The position numbers were made by a program, and so were the translations under genes. From assembly GCF_963169125.1 (NCBI RefSeq), contig NC_084794.1:226793409-226857408 (forward strand): DNA of 64,000 nucleotides, in the 5' to 3' direction. The notes beneath the pieces are model-generated. The model made no database searches and was not told where the DNA came from. It worked only from the letters and a program-made list of their open reading frames with translations. Positions 48,904 to 60,361 of this stretch are shown here, in pieces. This DNA comes from Humulus lupulus. Taxonomy: Eukaryota > Streptophyta > Magnoliopsida > Rosales > Cannabaceae. Positions within the stretch are counted from its first letter, which is position 1. The number at the start of each line of letters is the position of its first letter.

Positions 48904-51543
48904 ATGAAAGAAGTTGTAAGAAATGAAGTTTTGAAATCGCTAGATGTTGGAATTATTTACCCAGTAGCTAATAGCAAATGGGTTAGTCTAACTCAAGTCA
49001 TGCCCAAGAAATCTGGTGTCACCGTGATCGAAAACAAAAAAGGGGTCCTTGTCCCCACAAAAACTGTGACAGGGTGGCGCATGTGCATTGATTATAGAAA
49101 ATTAAATGCTGCTTCCCGCAAAGATCATTTTCCACTCCCATTCATTGATTAAATCCTTGAACGTGTAGCTGGTCATCCATTCTATTGCTTTCTTGATGGC
49201 TATTCTAGATATTATCAAATTGACATTGCATTAGAGGATCAAGATAAGACCACTTTCACTTGTCCCTTTGGCACTTTTGCTTTTCGGCGTATGCCATTTG
49301 GCTTGTGTAATGCACCAGCTACTTTCCAAAGATGCATGATGAGCATCTTTAGTGACATGATTGAAAAATCAATGGAAGTATTCATGGATGACCTAACCGT
49401 TTTTGGAAACTCCTTTGACACATGTCTTCTTCATCTTGAAGTTGTTTTAAAATGGTGTATTGAGAAACGACTTCTGCTCAATTGGGAGAAATGCCATTTC
49501 ATGGTGTCTTCTGGCCTAGTCTTAGGCCACATTATTTCTGAAAGAGTAATTAAGGTTGATCAGTCAAAAATCGACCTTACCTCTAACCTGCCTACTCCTA
49601 AGACTGTCAAAGACGTTACGTCATTCCTTGGTCATGTTGGTTTCTATAGGAGGTTCATACAAAAAATTTCAACGATTGCTCATCCACTAAGCAACCTCCT
49701 ATCCAAAGATGTCACTTTTGAATGGACACCTAAGTGTGAGGAATCATTCTGAACGCTTGTCAATTCACTCACTTTCGCTCCCATCATTCAGTCACCCGAT
49801 TGGAGTCTTCCTTTCGAGATCATGTGTGACGCCAGTAACTTTGCTGTGGGAGCTGTGCTAGGACAACGAAGGGAGGGGAAACCTTTTGTTGTCTATTATG
49901 CAAGCCGAACTCTCAATAGTGCTCAAATGAACTATTCCACTACTGAAAAAGAGTTGCTTGCCATCGTCGTTGCCCTTGAAAAATTCCGATCTTATTTGAT
50001 TGGATCACCTATTGCGATCTTCACAGAGTACTCCACCCTTAAGTATCTCCTTTCCAAAAAGGATGCTAAGGCCCGATTAATACGGTGGATGCTTCTACTA
50101 CAAGAATTTGATATAACGATCAAAGACAAGAAAGGTGTTGAAAATGTCGTCGCAGACCACTTGTCCCACCTCAAATTCAATGATCCCGCTGATGGTCCAC
50201 CTATTCATGATGATTTCCCCGATGAACAATTGCTTTCTGTTACTATGTTACCGTGGTATGCTCACATTGTGAACTACTTAGTAACAGGTGAACTCCCATT
50301 TGAATGGAGTTCACAAGACAAAAGCAAATTTCTGGTTGAGGTGCGTAATTTCTTTTGGGATGACCCATACTTATTCAAGTATTGCCCCAAAAACATCATG
50401 TGAAGATGCATCCACGATGATGAGGTGTCTAGTGTGCTGAATTTTTGCCACAATGATGCTTGTGGGGGTCACTTCTCTGTAAGGAAAACCGCTGCAAAAA
50501 TCTTACAATGTGGTCTTTACTGGCCCACTCTATTCAAAGACACCAAAGATTTATGTCGTTCTTGTGTAAGGTGCCAAAAGTTAGGTTCCTTATCCCGTCA
50601 TCACATGATGCCCTCGAACCCAATTCTTGTTACCGAAATATTTGATTTTTGGGGGATAGACTTTATGGGACCATTTCCACCTTCTTTTGGCTACCTTTAC
50701 ATTTTTCTCGCTATGGATTATGTTTCCAAATGGGTTGAGGTTGTACCATGTTGAAACCATGATAACGCTACAGTTGTCAAATTCTTGAAAGAAAATGTGT
50801 TATCAAGGTTCGATACTCCTCGCGCTATCATCAGTGATCAAGGTTCTCATTTTTGCAACATATTCTTTGAGGCTCTTATGTGCAAGTACGATGTACTTCA
50901 TAAAGTTGCAAATGCCTATCATCCATAGACTAATGGTCAAGCTGAGTTAGCCAATAGGGAGATGAAACACATTCTGGAAAAGATGGTAAATCCTGACCAC
51001 AAAGATTGGTCTACACGTCTTCTAGACGCTCTTTGGGCATACCGCACTACATTCAAATCCCCTCTTGGGATGTCTCCCTATCGGCTTGTCTTTGGAAAAG
51101 CATGTCATTTACCTGTCGAGCTCGAGCATAAAGAATATTGGGCTATCAAAGCCCTAAAATTTGATCTGAATGTCGCAGGTATAAATTGCAAACTCCAATT
51201 GTCCCAAATTGAGGAGTTGAGAAACGATGCATATGACAATTCCAGGATTTATAAAGAAAAATTGAAAATCGCTCACGATAAACAAATCCTGTGAAAACAC
51301 TTTGAGCCAAATCAAAAAGTGCGTCTGTATGATTCTCGCTTGCACTTGCACCGTGGTAAACTACGATCGCGATGGACTGGTCCATTTGTAGTGAAGAAAG
51401 TATTTCTCAACAGTTCTGTTGAGGTCGAGGACCCAACCGATGGGAGAATTTTTCGAGTCAATGGCCAAAGAGTGAAGCATTACATTGAGAGTGTGAGTCA
51501 TGTTGAAGAGGTCCTTCTTAACGACCCAATTTATACACTCTGA
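48904..51543 (+). pseudogene. pol: Athila RT, RNase H and integrase
   Basis: All pieces lie in one frame, broken by stops at 49150-49152, 49750-49752, 50401-50403, 50752-50754 and 51292-51294, plus one in the integrase core near 50926. RT: CIDYRKLNAASRKDHFPLPF, FRRMPFGLCNAPATFQ, and FMDDLTVF as the catalytic pair. RNase H: MCDASNFAVGAVLGQ, YSTTEKELLAIV. Then VADHLSHL and the linker WSSQDKSKFLVEVRNFFWDDP. Integrase: zinc finger ending CVRCQ, WGIDFMGPFP, ISDQGSHF and [10 protein letters not shown], giving D, D and E. The C-terminus is GPFVVKKVF and RVNGQRVKHY. No large frame shift is needed. Confidence 0.92.
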
Positions 51544-52964
51544 AGTTTTTGAACGGTTTGTTTGTTTGTTCTTTTTATTTTTATTTTTTTATTCTTATCT
51601 TTATTTTTTTGTCTTTCTTTTATTTTTGTATGTTTTTCGTTTTTGTATTTTGTCTGTTTTGGGGTATTGTTATAAAGCTATTTACACTCTCGCCTCATGG
51701 ACATGGTCATCATCCAGGTGTTCTATTTCCCTACCTTTTTCATTGATTACTTATTTTGACATTGAGGACACTGTCTAATTTTCGGTTGGGGTGGTGAGCA
51801 TTCATTAGCATTCATTTGGAAAATATTATTGTTGATTTGAATTTTTTTTTTAGTCAAATTTTTTCAAAATTATCCAAGCATGAGTACATCTTGTTGGTTT
51901 GAGTCAGTTTTTACTATGTTTAGCTATTAAGAAGTGATTTTTAGAGTTCTTTTATGCATTTTCCAAACATGTGATAAATTGGTTGTTAACACAAATAGTT
52001 GAGAGAAATTTCATGTTTAAAGATTTTCAATTCTTTGTGAGTTCTGAGAGTTGAGAAAACAACTTTTTGAACTTTTATTGATCATTTAAGTTGTTAAAGT
52101 CACATCTTTGGAATTTAAAACATGACATTTACTAGAGGGATGTTTTTCATTTAAGAATTAGTCTTTGTAATAATTTTTAAATTTGTGTTCAATTTATTTT
52201 ATTTTGTTTGTAATTTCCTTTCATTTTTGTGTTGCCTCTTGTCAAGAAAAAAAAAAGAAAAAGGAAAAGAATGATGATGAAAAAAAAAAGAAAAAAAAAG
52301 TTGAAAAAAAATGAAAAAAAAGCAACACTTTCCTTCATTATTTTTGTAGTTGTTGAAAAAAAAAATATTTCTAGTATTATTTTTTTGTTTTGTGCAATTG
52401 TAAAAAAATATATAATATATAATAATAAAAATATATATATATATTATTATTAATAGTTTCATATTCTTATTTATCATTTCTAGTTAGTTGTCATTTTATT
52501 TTTTGAGTTTTTTCATGTAATTCCCAAAGGTTGTTTGTCATTTGAATTCCAATAAGTTGATATGCCTATCTTGTGATCAATACTTGTTCAAATTTCTTGT
52601 CCTAAAACGTTTATCTTTTCTCATTTGAGCGTAAACTATTACATTTCCAACTCCAAGAGTGTAATCCTTCCCATACAAATACTTTCAATGCCCGGGAGGA
52701 ATTTGGAGTTGAGACCTTTATTATACTTTTGAGATTTTTCGATACTATTTGTGTTATGACTTGCGATAAAAAGAGTATGGTTTGGTGCACACACACACAA
52801 CTCTAGAATCGCAACTGAAGTAGTTTCAATAGTAATTTATGACTTTGTGCTGATACTTTGAAAATGCTTAGATGATTTTGCTTGATTTGACTTGGTTATT
52901 CAACTTGATAATTTTATTTTTCGCTTGAATTGCTAGGGACTAGCAATAAACTAGTAGGGGGTTG
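51544..52964 (+). other. Athila pol to 3' LTR spacer, no env-like ORF
   Basis: AT-rich with poly(T), A-rich (52245-52325) and (TA)n (52409-52445) stretches. Some Athila elements carry an env-like ORF here. None is readable. The polypurine tract AGTAGGGGGTTG at 52953-52964 abuts the 3' LTR. Confidence 0.6.
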
Positions 52965-54582
52965 TGATTAGTGGTGAAACATGCATATTTATTGATTTTA
53001 ATGGTCAAAATAAATTAAGTTTAATTAATATTTTCATGGCATTAATATAATTTATTTTATAAATGAAAATATTTGATAATGATTTAATTTATTGTTATTT
53101 TGTAGGAATTAAAGTGTATTTTGGCATAAAGAAAAAGAAAGAAGAAATAAATAGATAAATATGAAAATCAATTGAAAAGTGGCATTCTTGAAGCCCAGAA
53201 TTTGGCCCAAAGACCCAGGCCCGCCAACCTCCTTTCTCCCCAGCCTGCCACCTGTCCGCGCCCTCGCCTGCCACTTGTCCGTGAGCTTCAACACAGCAGC
53301 TACCTCGACCCAGATGTGACCAGCGTGCTGACCCGCATCCGCACCCGATGACCCGCACCTCACCCAGACTCTCCAGCAGCCCTTGCCTCCTTCAGCATTC
53401 AGCAACCCGCGTCACCCGACCCGGTTCGGCCTTATCTTCCCCAGCCAATGCCCATGTGGTGTGCTCCCACTAGTTGGGAATGGGTCAAACCCACCAGCTT
53501 CCATAGCGCCACCAGCCCACTCCCCTATGCATTTTGAGCCTTGCACCTTTTCTTTTTGAGCTTTATAGCTCATGTTTTTGTGGTATTTTTGGAAAAGGGA
53601 AAAATGACCATTCACCAAAATAGCTAGGTTAATATTAATAATCAGATTTGATTTTTCAAAATTATACATTATTATAAATATTTCAGATTTATTGTGTAAC
53701 CCCTATTTGTTGTTTAATTTCCTTTTAGTCATTTTCTCCCTCTATAAATAGGGACTCTTTCTTTCACATATGCATGTAATTTTTAAAGTAAAGAAACTAT
53801 TGCAAAATTTCTACTCACTTTCTTCTCATATTTTTTTCTTAGAATTTTGAGAGAATCATGAGCATAATGGTCTAATCTTCCTAGGAAGGTTAAGGATGAT
53901 TCCTTATGCTAGTGATGTTATTTTGCTACTTTGATTTACTATGTTCTTAATATAATGTATTTGAGTTATTTATGTTCTTTCATCCTCATCTCTATTTTGT
54001 TATCTCTATTTACTTGTGCTACTAGTATATAGGATTAGTCATGCTCTTTCTATGTGCTTCTAATTAGTAAAAATAATATTGATATATAATTTTATGTATA
54101 ATCTTCTATTGCATTATTGCCCTTTGGTATTTTTTCATTTTTATATTTTTCATAAGATTAACATTGTGCTCATAAAGTAAAGAACTTTATAACTCAAATG
54201 GACTTTTGTTAGAAAAGAATATAGACTTTAATGTTAGATTTTCCAAGTAAATGTTGGGATGTGAAATATTTACTTGTGTATTTTTGTAAGTCAAGTAACT
54301 AAGTAACCAAACAAGGATATGGGTGATTCTTGAAACCTTTCTATTTCTCAAACTCTTGATTACACCCTACTTTTATTTCTCGTCTCAATTTATCATTTCA
54401 TCAAAAAGACAACACCAAAATCTCAAATCTCTTTTCATTTCCATTTTTATTTATTTCGTGTTACTAACTTTCTTGTGTTATTTTCTACTAATCTTTTTGT
54501 TTTAGGTTACGTCCTTGTGGATCGACCGCCCTATTTTACTACAACTACCCCTTAGTGGTTGTCACATTTTGGGCATTAAATA
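52965..54582 (+). repeat. Athila 3' LTR
   Basis: 1618 bp, TGATTAGTGGTG to TTAAATA. TATA box TATAAATA at 53743-53750. Relative to the 5' LTR it has a small extra segment near 53255-53285 and one near 53440-53470. Confidence 0.85.
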
Positions 54583-56377
54583 GCGTTAAATGATTGAGAC
54601 CACATTATTATGTGGATATATTGGCAGTATTCAGCTCGAGGCGATCCTAGTGAGCGGATTAGCAGAATAGTCACAGCGGGGTTTAATACCCGGCTCGCAG
54701 TGAGCCTAGCAGTATTTTAGGAAATTTAATGTACATTTGGGATTTAATGGTTAATGGACAATGATTTGGTGATTAGTTGGGCATGTCGGGATTAATTGGG
54801 AATTTGTAGGACGGCTCGAGTAATTAGCGGGAAACGGGGCAAATGATCATTTTTCCCTTATGGGCAATGGAGGGTTGAGTTATCACTATGGGCATTTTGA
54901 TCTTTATGGTAAGAGATATAGTTGGGAAGGCTTCAGGAAATAATCATAACACATTAGAATACCTTTCAGCTCTTTCCCACACTCACTCTAACGTTCTCTC
55001 TCTCTCCCTCTCTTGTGCCTTGAGGAATGTGGAGTTTTTGAAGTGAAGGCTTAGGAATTGAAGCTAGGGGACAAGAGAATTAAAGCTGGGAGAAAACACA
55101 AAAAAAGTCCCATGATTTCTGGGTTCACAAGGGCGCGTCGCGACCCAGTTCATGGGTGTCGCGGCCCACGTGACCCCAAAAGCCCTGAGGGGCATGCTGT
55201 TTCATAGGCGCGTTGCAGCCCACCTACCTCTGGGATTTGGGGGTGGCGCCTCTGACATGGGGGCGTGTCCCAATCCTTAGGGCCAGGTCGCGGCCTGCCT
55301 AGGCAGCCTTAGCCAAAATAGGTTGTGGGCTCAGGGACTTAAACCTAAGCGATCGGGACAAATTCTACTACCCGGTTTAGTTGAATTCGAGGTCCCGGAG
55401 GCTAGTATTTTATTCCGAAGCATTTAATTGGATTGGATTTTAATAGTTATCCATTTTCAATTATGACTAGGATTACCGTTAAGGCTCTGAATTGAGGATC
55501 ATGCTCAGGACTGCTATACATCTTCAACTCGGGATCCGAGGTAAGAAAACTGCACCCGGGTTGTGAAGGGGGCTGAGATCCCCTATAAATAAACATAGAT
55601 TATAAATGTATTTGTGATTGGAGATATCGGGATAGGCATTTTAGTTTGTGCTACTTTCGATTGCATGTTTCACAACCTATATATCTGTTATGTTTGATGT
55701 GAAGGTCCGGCCTAAAGGAGCCGGGGCTGATGTTAAGAGTGCGGAACTCAGCCCGGCCTAAGCGAGTTCGGATCAACTAAATGACTAGAGGGCTCAGCCT
55801 AAGGGCTCCGACACCCAACTAATTGTACTGAGACCGAATTACATGTTTGGATTAAACTGTTTATTGTTTCCTAGCTTATTGCGTTTATTCTGCTGTTGAT
55901 TTAACCAGTTGACTTAAGTTTTATATGCATATTTTATTGTTATCTATGCTAGTTGAATTTAGTTTTCTTGCTGGGCCTTGGCTCACGGGTGCTACATGGT
56001 GCAAGTAAAGGCAAGGGAAAGCTAGACCAGCCATTAGTTGGAGAGCTTTGGGGTGGTGTGTACATTTGTAGCTGCTCGACCGCCACGGTCGAGGAATTTA
56101 CAAGGACTAGAGGCAAAATTGTATTTTGCCATTTAGACTGGCTTCAACTGTATTTATTTTTTAGGGTTGTGATCGCCTTGTAAACCTTATTTTTGGGATC
56201 CTATGTACCTAGTCTTATTTTAATGAAAATCCACTACTTTATGATCAAAATCTTTTAACCCTAACCTGTCAGTTGACTTTAGAAACACGTTTATGTTCAA
56301 ATGACTTGATTAGCAAGTCTTGCACTATTTCAAATACACAGTGTAACTGTCTTGGCTATCCATGACGTTACAAGTGT

Positions 56378-58153
56378 CCCTTTCTAGCCTCCAAAATACT
56401 TGTATGGTGATAGTATCGTGCTTTAAGTACTTGAGTCATAAGAGATGAGGGGTTTATAAGTAGAAGTCAGGCCCGTTTTGCCAATAATGCTTGATTGTAT
56501 TGAATGAAACCTTTGGAGCCTATTCCACCATCTATTTTTGGTCTACACATCTTATGACAGGCCCTCCAATGGAATTTATTTTTCCTATTAGTGGAACCCC
56601 GCCAATATCTAATTTGCAAACCTTCAATATCTTGACATAGACCATCTGGAATTCGAAAGCATGACATAATGTATGTTGGCATAGCTTGGATTATCGCTTT
56701 AAGGAGAATTTCCTTACCAGCATGAGAATGTACTTAATTAAACATACCCAAATTTTTTTGATTAATATTAATAAATGAATATTTATCTAATATTTGAGCT
56801 GTCTTTACCTGCTTGAGAAAAAAATTTACATTTCCAGGCATGTAAACGCATCCATATTTTATCTTGTATTGGGTTGAACAAAGCTCTCTTGTTTCTACCA
56901 CCCATCATAGGTAAACCCAAATAAGTTTCTATGGCTTCTGTCAATTGCATGTTTAGAGAGGACATAGATATATTTATAATCTTTACTGAGGTATTTGGGG
57001 AGAAATACACCAAGGACTTGTTATAATTGATCATTTGTAGAAAAGTTAAATGTCTTTTATGTAGACTCATTGTGACCTTTTAAATTTTGATATTATATAA
57101 TAATTAAAATTAGATATCCTTAGAAGTTAAATTTTATGAAAGAATATAAAATATACTTGTCCTGAACATCTTGAGTAAAGAGAAAAAATATTCTGAATAG
57201 CTTCTAAAGATCTTTCAGATGCCTGAACAATGATGAGACTGTCATCCGCAAAAAAGAGATGAGTAGTGGATGGAGCATTATTAGCAACTTTTAATCCCAT
57301 AGCTAAAAAGCTAAAAAGCCTTCCGCATAGACCAAAAATAGATATGGTGAAAGAGGATCCCCTGTCTCAATCCTCTATATGGAATTACTTCCCCAAACAC
57401 TGAACCATTTATCTGAAATGAATATCGAACTGAAGTAACATATTTCACTAACTTTTTTACCCATTGAATCCCGAATCCAAACTTAAGTATCATTTTCTCA
57501 ACAAAGTTCCATTCAACCCAGTTATAAGCCTTGCTCATATCCAGTTTCATCGCTGCATAGCATTATCTCCCTGTCTTCTTTAGTTTTAAGTTGTGGGGAC
57601 ATTCAAAAGCTATAATTGCATCGTCTGTGATAAGTCTTCCTAAGACAATAGGACTTTGGGTAATACTTATGATTGGTGTGAGAAAATGTTTTAGTGTATT
57701 GATTAAGGTCTTTGAGATGAGTTTATAGATGACGTTACATAGACTAATTGGTCAAAAATCACTTATGGAAACAGGTTTTTTCACTTTTGGGATCAGGGTG
57801 ACGTTAATGGAATTCATGATGGATTTTTCATTCAAACAACCAAAAAAAAATTTATACCAACGGGCCTACAATATCCCAGTGTTCTTGGTAGAATAAAGCA
57901 CTCATTCTATATGGACCTGGACTTTTGTCAGCAGGCATAGAGAAAACAGCTTCTGTAATTTCTTCCAATGAAAAAGGCTTTTCTAATGCCGCATTCATTT
58001 CTTCAGTAACTTGTGGTTCAACCCCAACAATAATTCTTCAATATGTATTTCTGAAGGAGATGAGGAAGTGAATACAGAGTTATAGAATTTTAATATAACT
58101 TCGCTAATGTCTATGTCATTTGTGCACCACGCCTTATCATCATTGACGAGACC
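56378..58153 (-). pseudogene. LINE reverse transcriptase
   Basis: The minus strand reads AWCTNDIDISEVILKFYNSVFTS, then ISLCNVIYKLISKTL, MKLDMSKAYNWVEWNFVEKM, GSVFGEVIPYRGLRQG and FADDSLIIVQAS (the YxDD catalytic pair as FADD). After a gap come NYNKSLVYFSPNT, ETYLGLPMMGGRNK, IPTYIMSCFRIPD-like MPTYIMSCFRIPD and GGIGSKGFIQYNQALLAK. These are the plant L1-type RT motifs in order. Stops and frameshifts are frequent, so this is a dead copy. The RT copies LINE RNA at nicked target DNA. Confidence 0.9.
57035..57156 (-). other. Intron-like 122-base gap in LINE RT
   Basis: RT homology breaks off after CSGQ at GGACAA|GTATAT (57157/57156) and resumes at ATGATCAATTATAAC (57034) with INYNKS. The gap is AT-rich and begins GT but ends CTACAA, one base from an AG acceptor. 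It is either a decayed intron or a small insertion. Confidence 0.35.
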
Positions 58154-58687
58154 TATATTATTTATTTGTAAAAGATCAGTACAAATTATATATCTTACAC
58201 TGACCAAGATGAACTTTATACTTAGAATATGTTGTCCCTTTTAAAAGAATTATATGACTTAACATGTTATGCATTATTCTTCACTTTGTCAATACTTTTC
58301 AACCTTCTGAGTATAAATTTTTTTTTATATATACCTTAATTTTATATTTATTCAAAATGAAATCTATATTTACAATAGATTATAGTCAATTATACTTGCT
58401 CTTTTAGTACCTTATCTTTCAAAGTCTGTTAAATATCCATGTGTAAGTGTACTTAGAGTATCTAGTATATTTAGACAATTTTACATGTATCACACCATTT
58501 TTTTTATAGAATTAGAATTTATTCCTTATAACACTTTTTTATAATCCAACCTAGTAGTATGTTTATTTTATGGCTATATTTTTTTTTTATAGAAATTGTA
58601 TTTTATAAATTTGAAAATTAAAAGTCAATTACCAAGTTGAAAAATTGTTTCAAATTAAAATTAGAGGTTAGAGTAAAAAAAAAAAGC
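58154..58687 (-). other. Intron-like or inserted 534-base gap in LINE
   Basis: Homology stops at NAIK with ATAAAAG|GCTTTT (58688/58687) and resumes after AATATAG|GTCTCGTC (58154/58153) as LVND. The ends are GC and AG. The interior is AT-rich with a poly(T) start and no coding content or recognisable TIR. An AT-rich insertion is about as likely as an intron. Confidence 0.35.
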
Positions 58688-59619
58688 CTTTTATAGCATT
58701 GTTCCTATGTTGTTGCTTTGCCATTTGATGAAAGAATTTTGTGTTTCGGTCCCCTGCTTTTAACCATTGAACTCTAGATCGTTGTTTCCAAAAGACTTCC
58801 TCTTTGCAAAGTAGATCATCTAGCTTCCTTTCCAATTGTCGTATCTTCAAAGAATCATTTATATGACCTTGCAAATTATGAAGATAAATAACTTGAGAAT
58901 GTGTTTCTTTTATTTGCCTAGCTAAAGATTCAAATTTTGTTTGATGCCACGAGGAAAGATTAGTGGCACGTATTTGAATATTATTGATAGTTGAAAGAAG
59001 GGAAGAAGAGGAAGTAGACTGCCACCCATTTTTTATGATCTCCTTACATTCTGGATCTTTCGCCCAGAGATTTTCATACTTGAATCGGGTTCTTTTTCTA
59101 TTTTTTGAACTCCCATTTTTCATAATGTTTTGGAGAGTTATGAAGAGAGCTCTATGATCTGATTGGTAAAAATCTAGATGTGTAAGAGTTCAATAGGAAA
59201 TATACTTATCCATTCTTCATTGACCATGGCCCAATCCAGCCTCTCTTGTATAGTACATTCAATTGTATTTTTACTCCAAGTAAATTGATTATCATAGTAA
59301 CTTAATGGTTTCAATGTGCATACCTCTAGGGCACTTCGAAAAACCTCAATTTGTGCTTCACTTCGTATTCTTCCACCCTTTTTATTTGTTTGACTTAAGA
59401 TTTCATTGAAATCTCCCATTACTAACCAAGGTTCACTTGCTACAATTCTCAAATGTTGTAGTAGTTCTCACATAAGATATTTGTTAGACTTCAAGTTCGC
59501 CATAAAATCCACAAAAGTGCCAAGAAAATGGATGATTATCAAATTGAATGAAACAACTGATATGATTTAATGACCATCATTGAATCGAAACTTTTACATT
59601 GTCCTTCCCAAATAGCATA
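58688..59619 (-). pseudogene. LINE endonuclease C-terminal half and RT linker
   Basis: The minus strand from 59619 reads LNHISCFIQFDN, WHFCGFYGE, then WLVMGDFNEILSQTNKKGG, ERLDWAMVN and, one frame over, FYQSDHRALF. These are the apurinic-endonuclease-like motifs GDFNE and SDHR of L1-type ORF2, which nicks target DNA. The linker RFKYENLWAKDPEC and VFWKQRSRVQWLKAGDRNTKFFH follows. The copy begins part-way into the endonuclease, the common 5' truncation of LINE insertions. One frame change lies near 59180. Confidence 0.85.
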
Positions 59620-59747
59620 TCAAAAAATGTTGTTTTAAATGAAGATGAATAGTATTGTTAATGGGTCAGCACAAAAGAAATTACTCAACATTCACATGTA
59701 GTATAATATATATGCAATTATGTGTCTCATAGTTTCATTAAGGTCAT

Positions 59748-60075
59748 CTCCAACCGAAAGTCATATCACCATTTTGGTGTTGTTTTCACACAAAATTAAT
59801 TCCAACCAAATTGCATATTTCCCACTATTTTGGTGATGAGCTACAATGTTCCACCATTTTTAATGGGACACTATAACAACGACAAAAGTGTTTTTGGATG
59901 TTTTTTTAACTTTTAATATTAATATATTTACAAATATATATAATAATTTTTTATGAATTAATAAAATAATAAAGAATTTTTTTTTTTTGTAATTTGCAGT
60001 GTTATGGTTGGAATGGAAAAAATGGTGCTAAAATTTCACTATTTTGGTATTGAACCAGCACCAATAATGATATTT
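59748..60075. mobile_element. Possible MITE-like foldback
   Basis: CTCCAACCGAAAG near the left and GGTTGGAATGG near the right are inverted relatives, and CACCATTTT words occur inverted inside. Ends and target duplication are not clear, so this is only a candidate. Confidence 0.25.
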
Positions 60076-60172
60076 GTTAATGAAGTTTCCCACCATATAT
60101 ATAATTTAGAGAGATTAATGGTAGATTAAAAATCAGTATAATTATATTAAAATTAGAGTAATGATTATCTTT

Positions 60173-60275
60173 CTCTTTTCTCTTTTCTCTTTTCTCTTTT
60201 GGCTCTTATTTGTATTAGAGAAATGTTAAATGTACTTTTTTTTTCTTTTTTCTTTTTTCTTTTTTCTATTTCCTT
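60173..60275. repeat. (CTCTTTT)4 and nearby (TTTTTTC)n repeats
   Basis: Four exact CTCTTTT units at 60173-60200 and a T-rich TTTTTTC array at about 60234-60270. Confidence 0.9.
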
Positions 60276-60361
60276 TTACACTTTTTATTTAAATATTGTG
60301 TGTTTCTTAAAATTATAAAATTTATTTATATACTAGGTCCAAACGATGTGCAATGCACATG

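Larger units (their letters stand above)
43502..54582 (+). mobile_element. Athila-lineage Ty3/gypsy retrotransposon, 11.1 kb
   Basis: LTRs are at 43502-45066 and 52965-54582. The PBS resembles the Asp-tRNA type of Athila and related elements. gag, protease, RT, RNase H and integrase lie in order on the plus strand. RT has the Athila signature FAFRRMPFGLCNAPATFQRCM and FMDDLTVF. The LTRs differ by roughly 5% over the first 165 bases by eye, plus indels, so the insertion is older than the Tat element. No env-like ORF is visible. At least five in-frame stops in pol and a ruined protease site make it inactive. Confidence 0.9.
40889..56372 (+). mobile_element. Tekay-type LTR element, internally deleted and interrupted by Athila
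   Basis: It is flanked by AGTGT (40884-40888 and 56373-56377). The first LTR is 40889-43136 and lacks its last roughly 80 bases. The second starts at 43260, is split by the Athila element at 43502-54582 and ends GACGTTACA at 56372. Only about 120 bases of internal sequence survive, holding the end of pol and the PPT region. One deletion thus removed the LTR end, gag and nearly all of pol. The LINE frame resumes across this element: EARKGH on one side, YPSLTWRS on the other. Confidence 0.88.
43260..56372 (+). repeat. Tekay-type 3' LTR, split by the Athila element
   Basis: The first part is 43260-43501 and the second 54583-56372. Together they make about 2.03 kb of LTR. The 5-base target of the Athila insertion reads GCATT on the left and GCGTT on the right. 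The intact 5' LTR has GCGTT, so the left copy mutated. Conserved block at 55961-55989 and GC-rich patch at 55128-55310. Confidence 0.85.
12099..59619 (-). mobile_element. L1-type LINE, 5'-truncated, shattered by nested LTR insertions
   Basis: The ends carry the 9-bp direct repeat TCAAAAAAT (12090-12098 and 59620-59628), the target duplication of target-primed reverse transcription. A T-run at 12100-12107 is the inverse of a short poly(A) tail at the LINE 3' end. Read on the minus strand the pieces occur in the correct order: endonuclease, RT, C-terminal RT region, zinc-finger RVT region, RNase H, 3' UTR. About 4.7 kb of LINE sequence remains. The 5' end is truncated within the endonuclease domain, so ORF1 is absent. 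Insertions of 12.4, 0.6, 2.0, 11.7 and 15.5 kb separate the pieces. Across the junctions at 40.9/56.4 kb, 28.8/40.6 kb and 26.3/28.4 kb the reading frame resumes once one TSD copy is removed, which proves that the pieces are one original copy. Confidence 0.85.

Noticed and set aside
51544..52964. Possible env-like gene after Athila pol
   Set aside because: Only short low-complexity frames are present, and no signal peptide or transmembrane arrangement survives.
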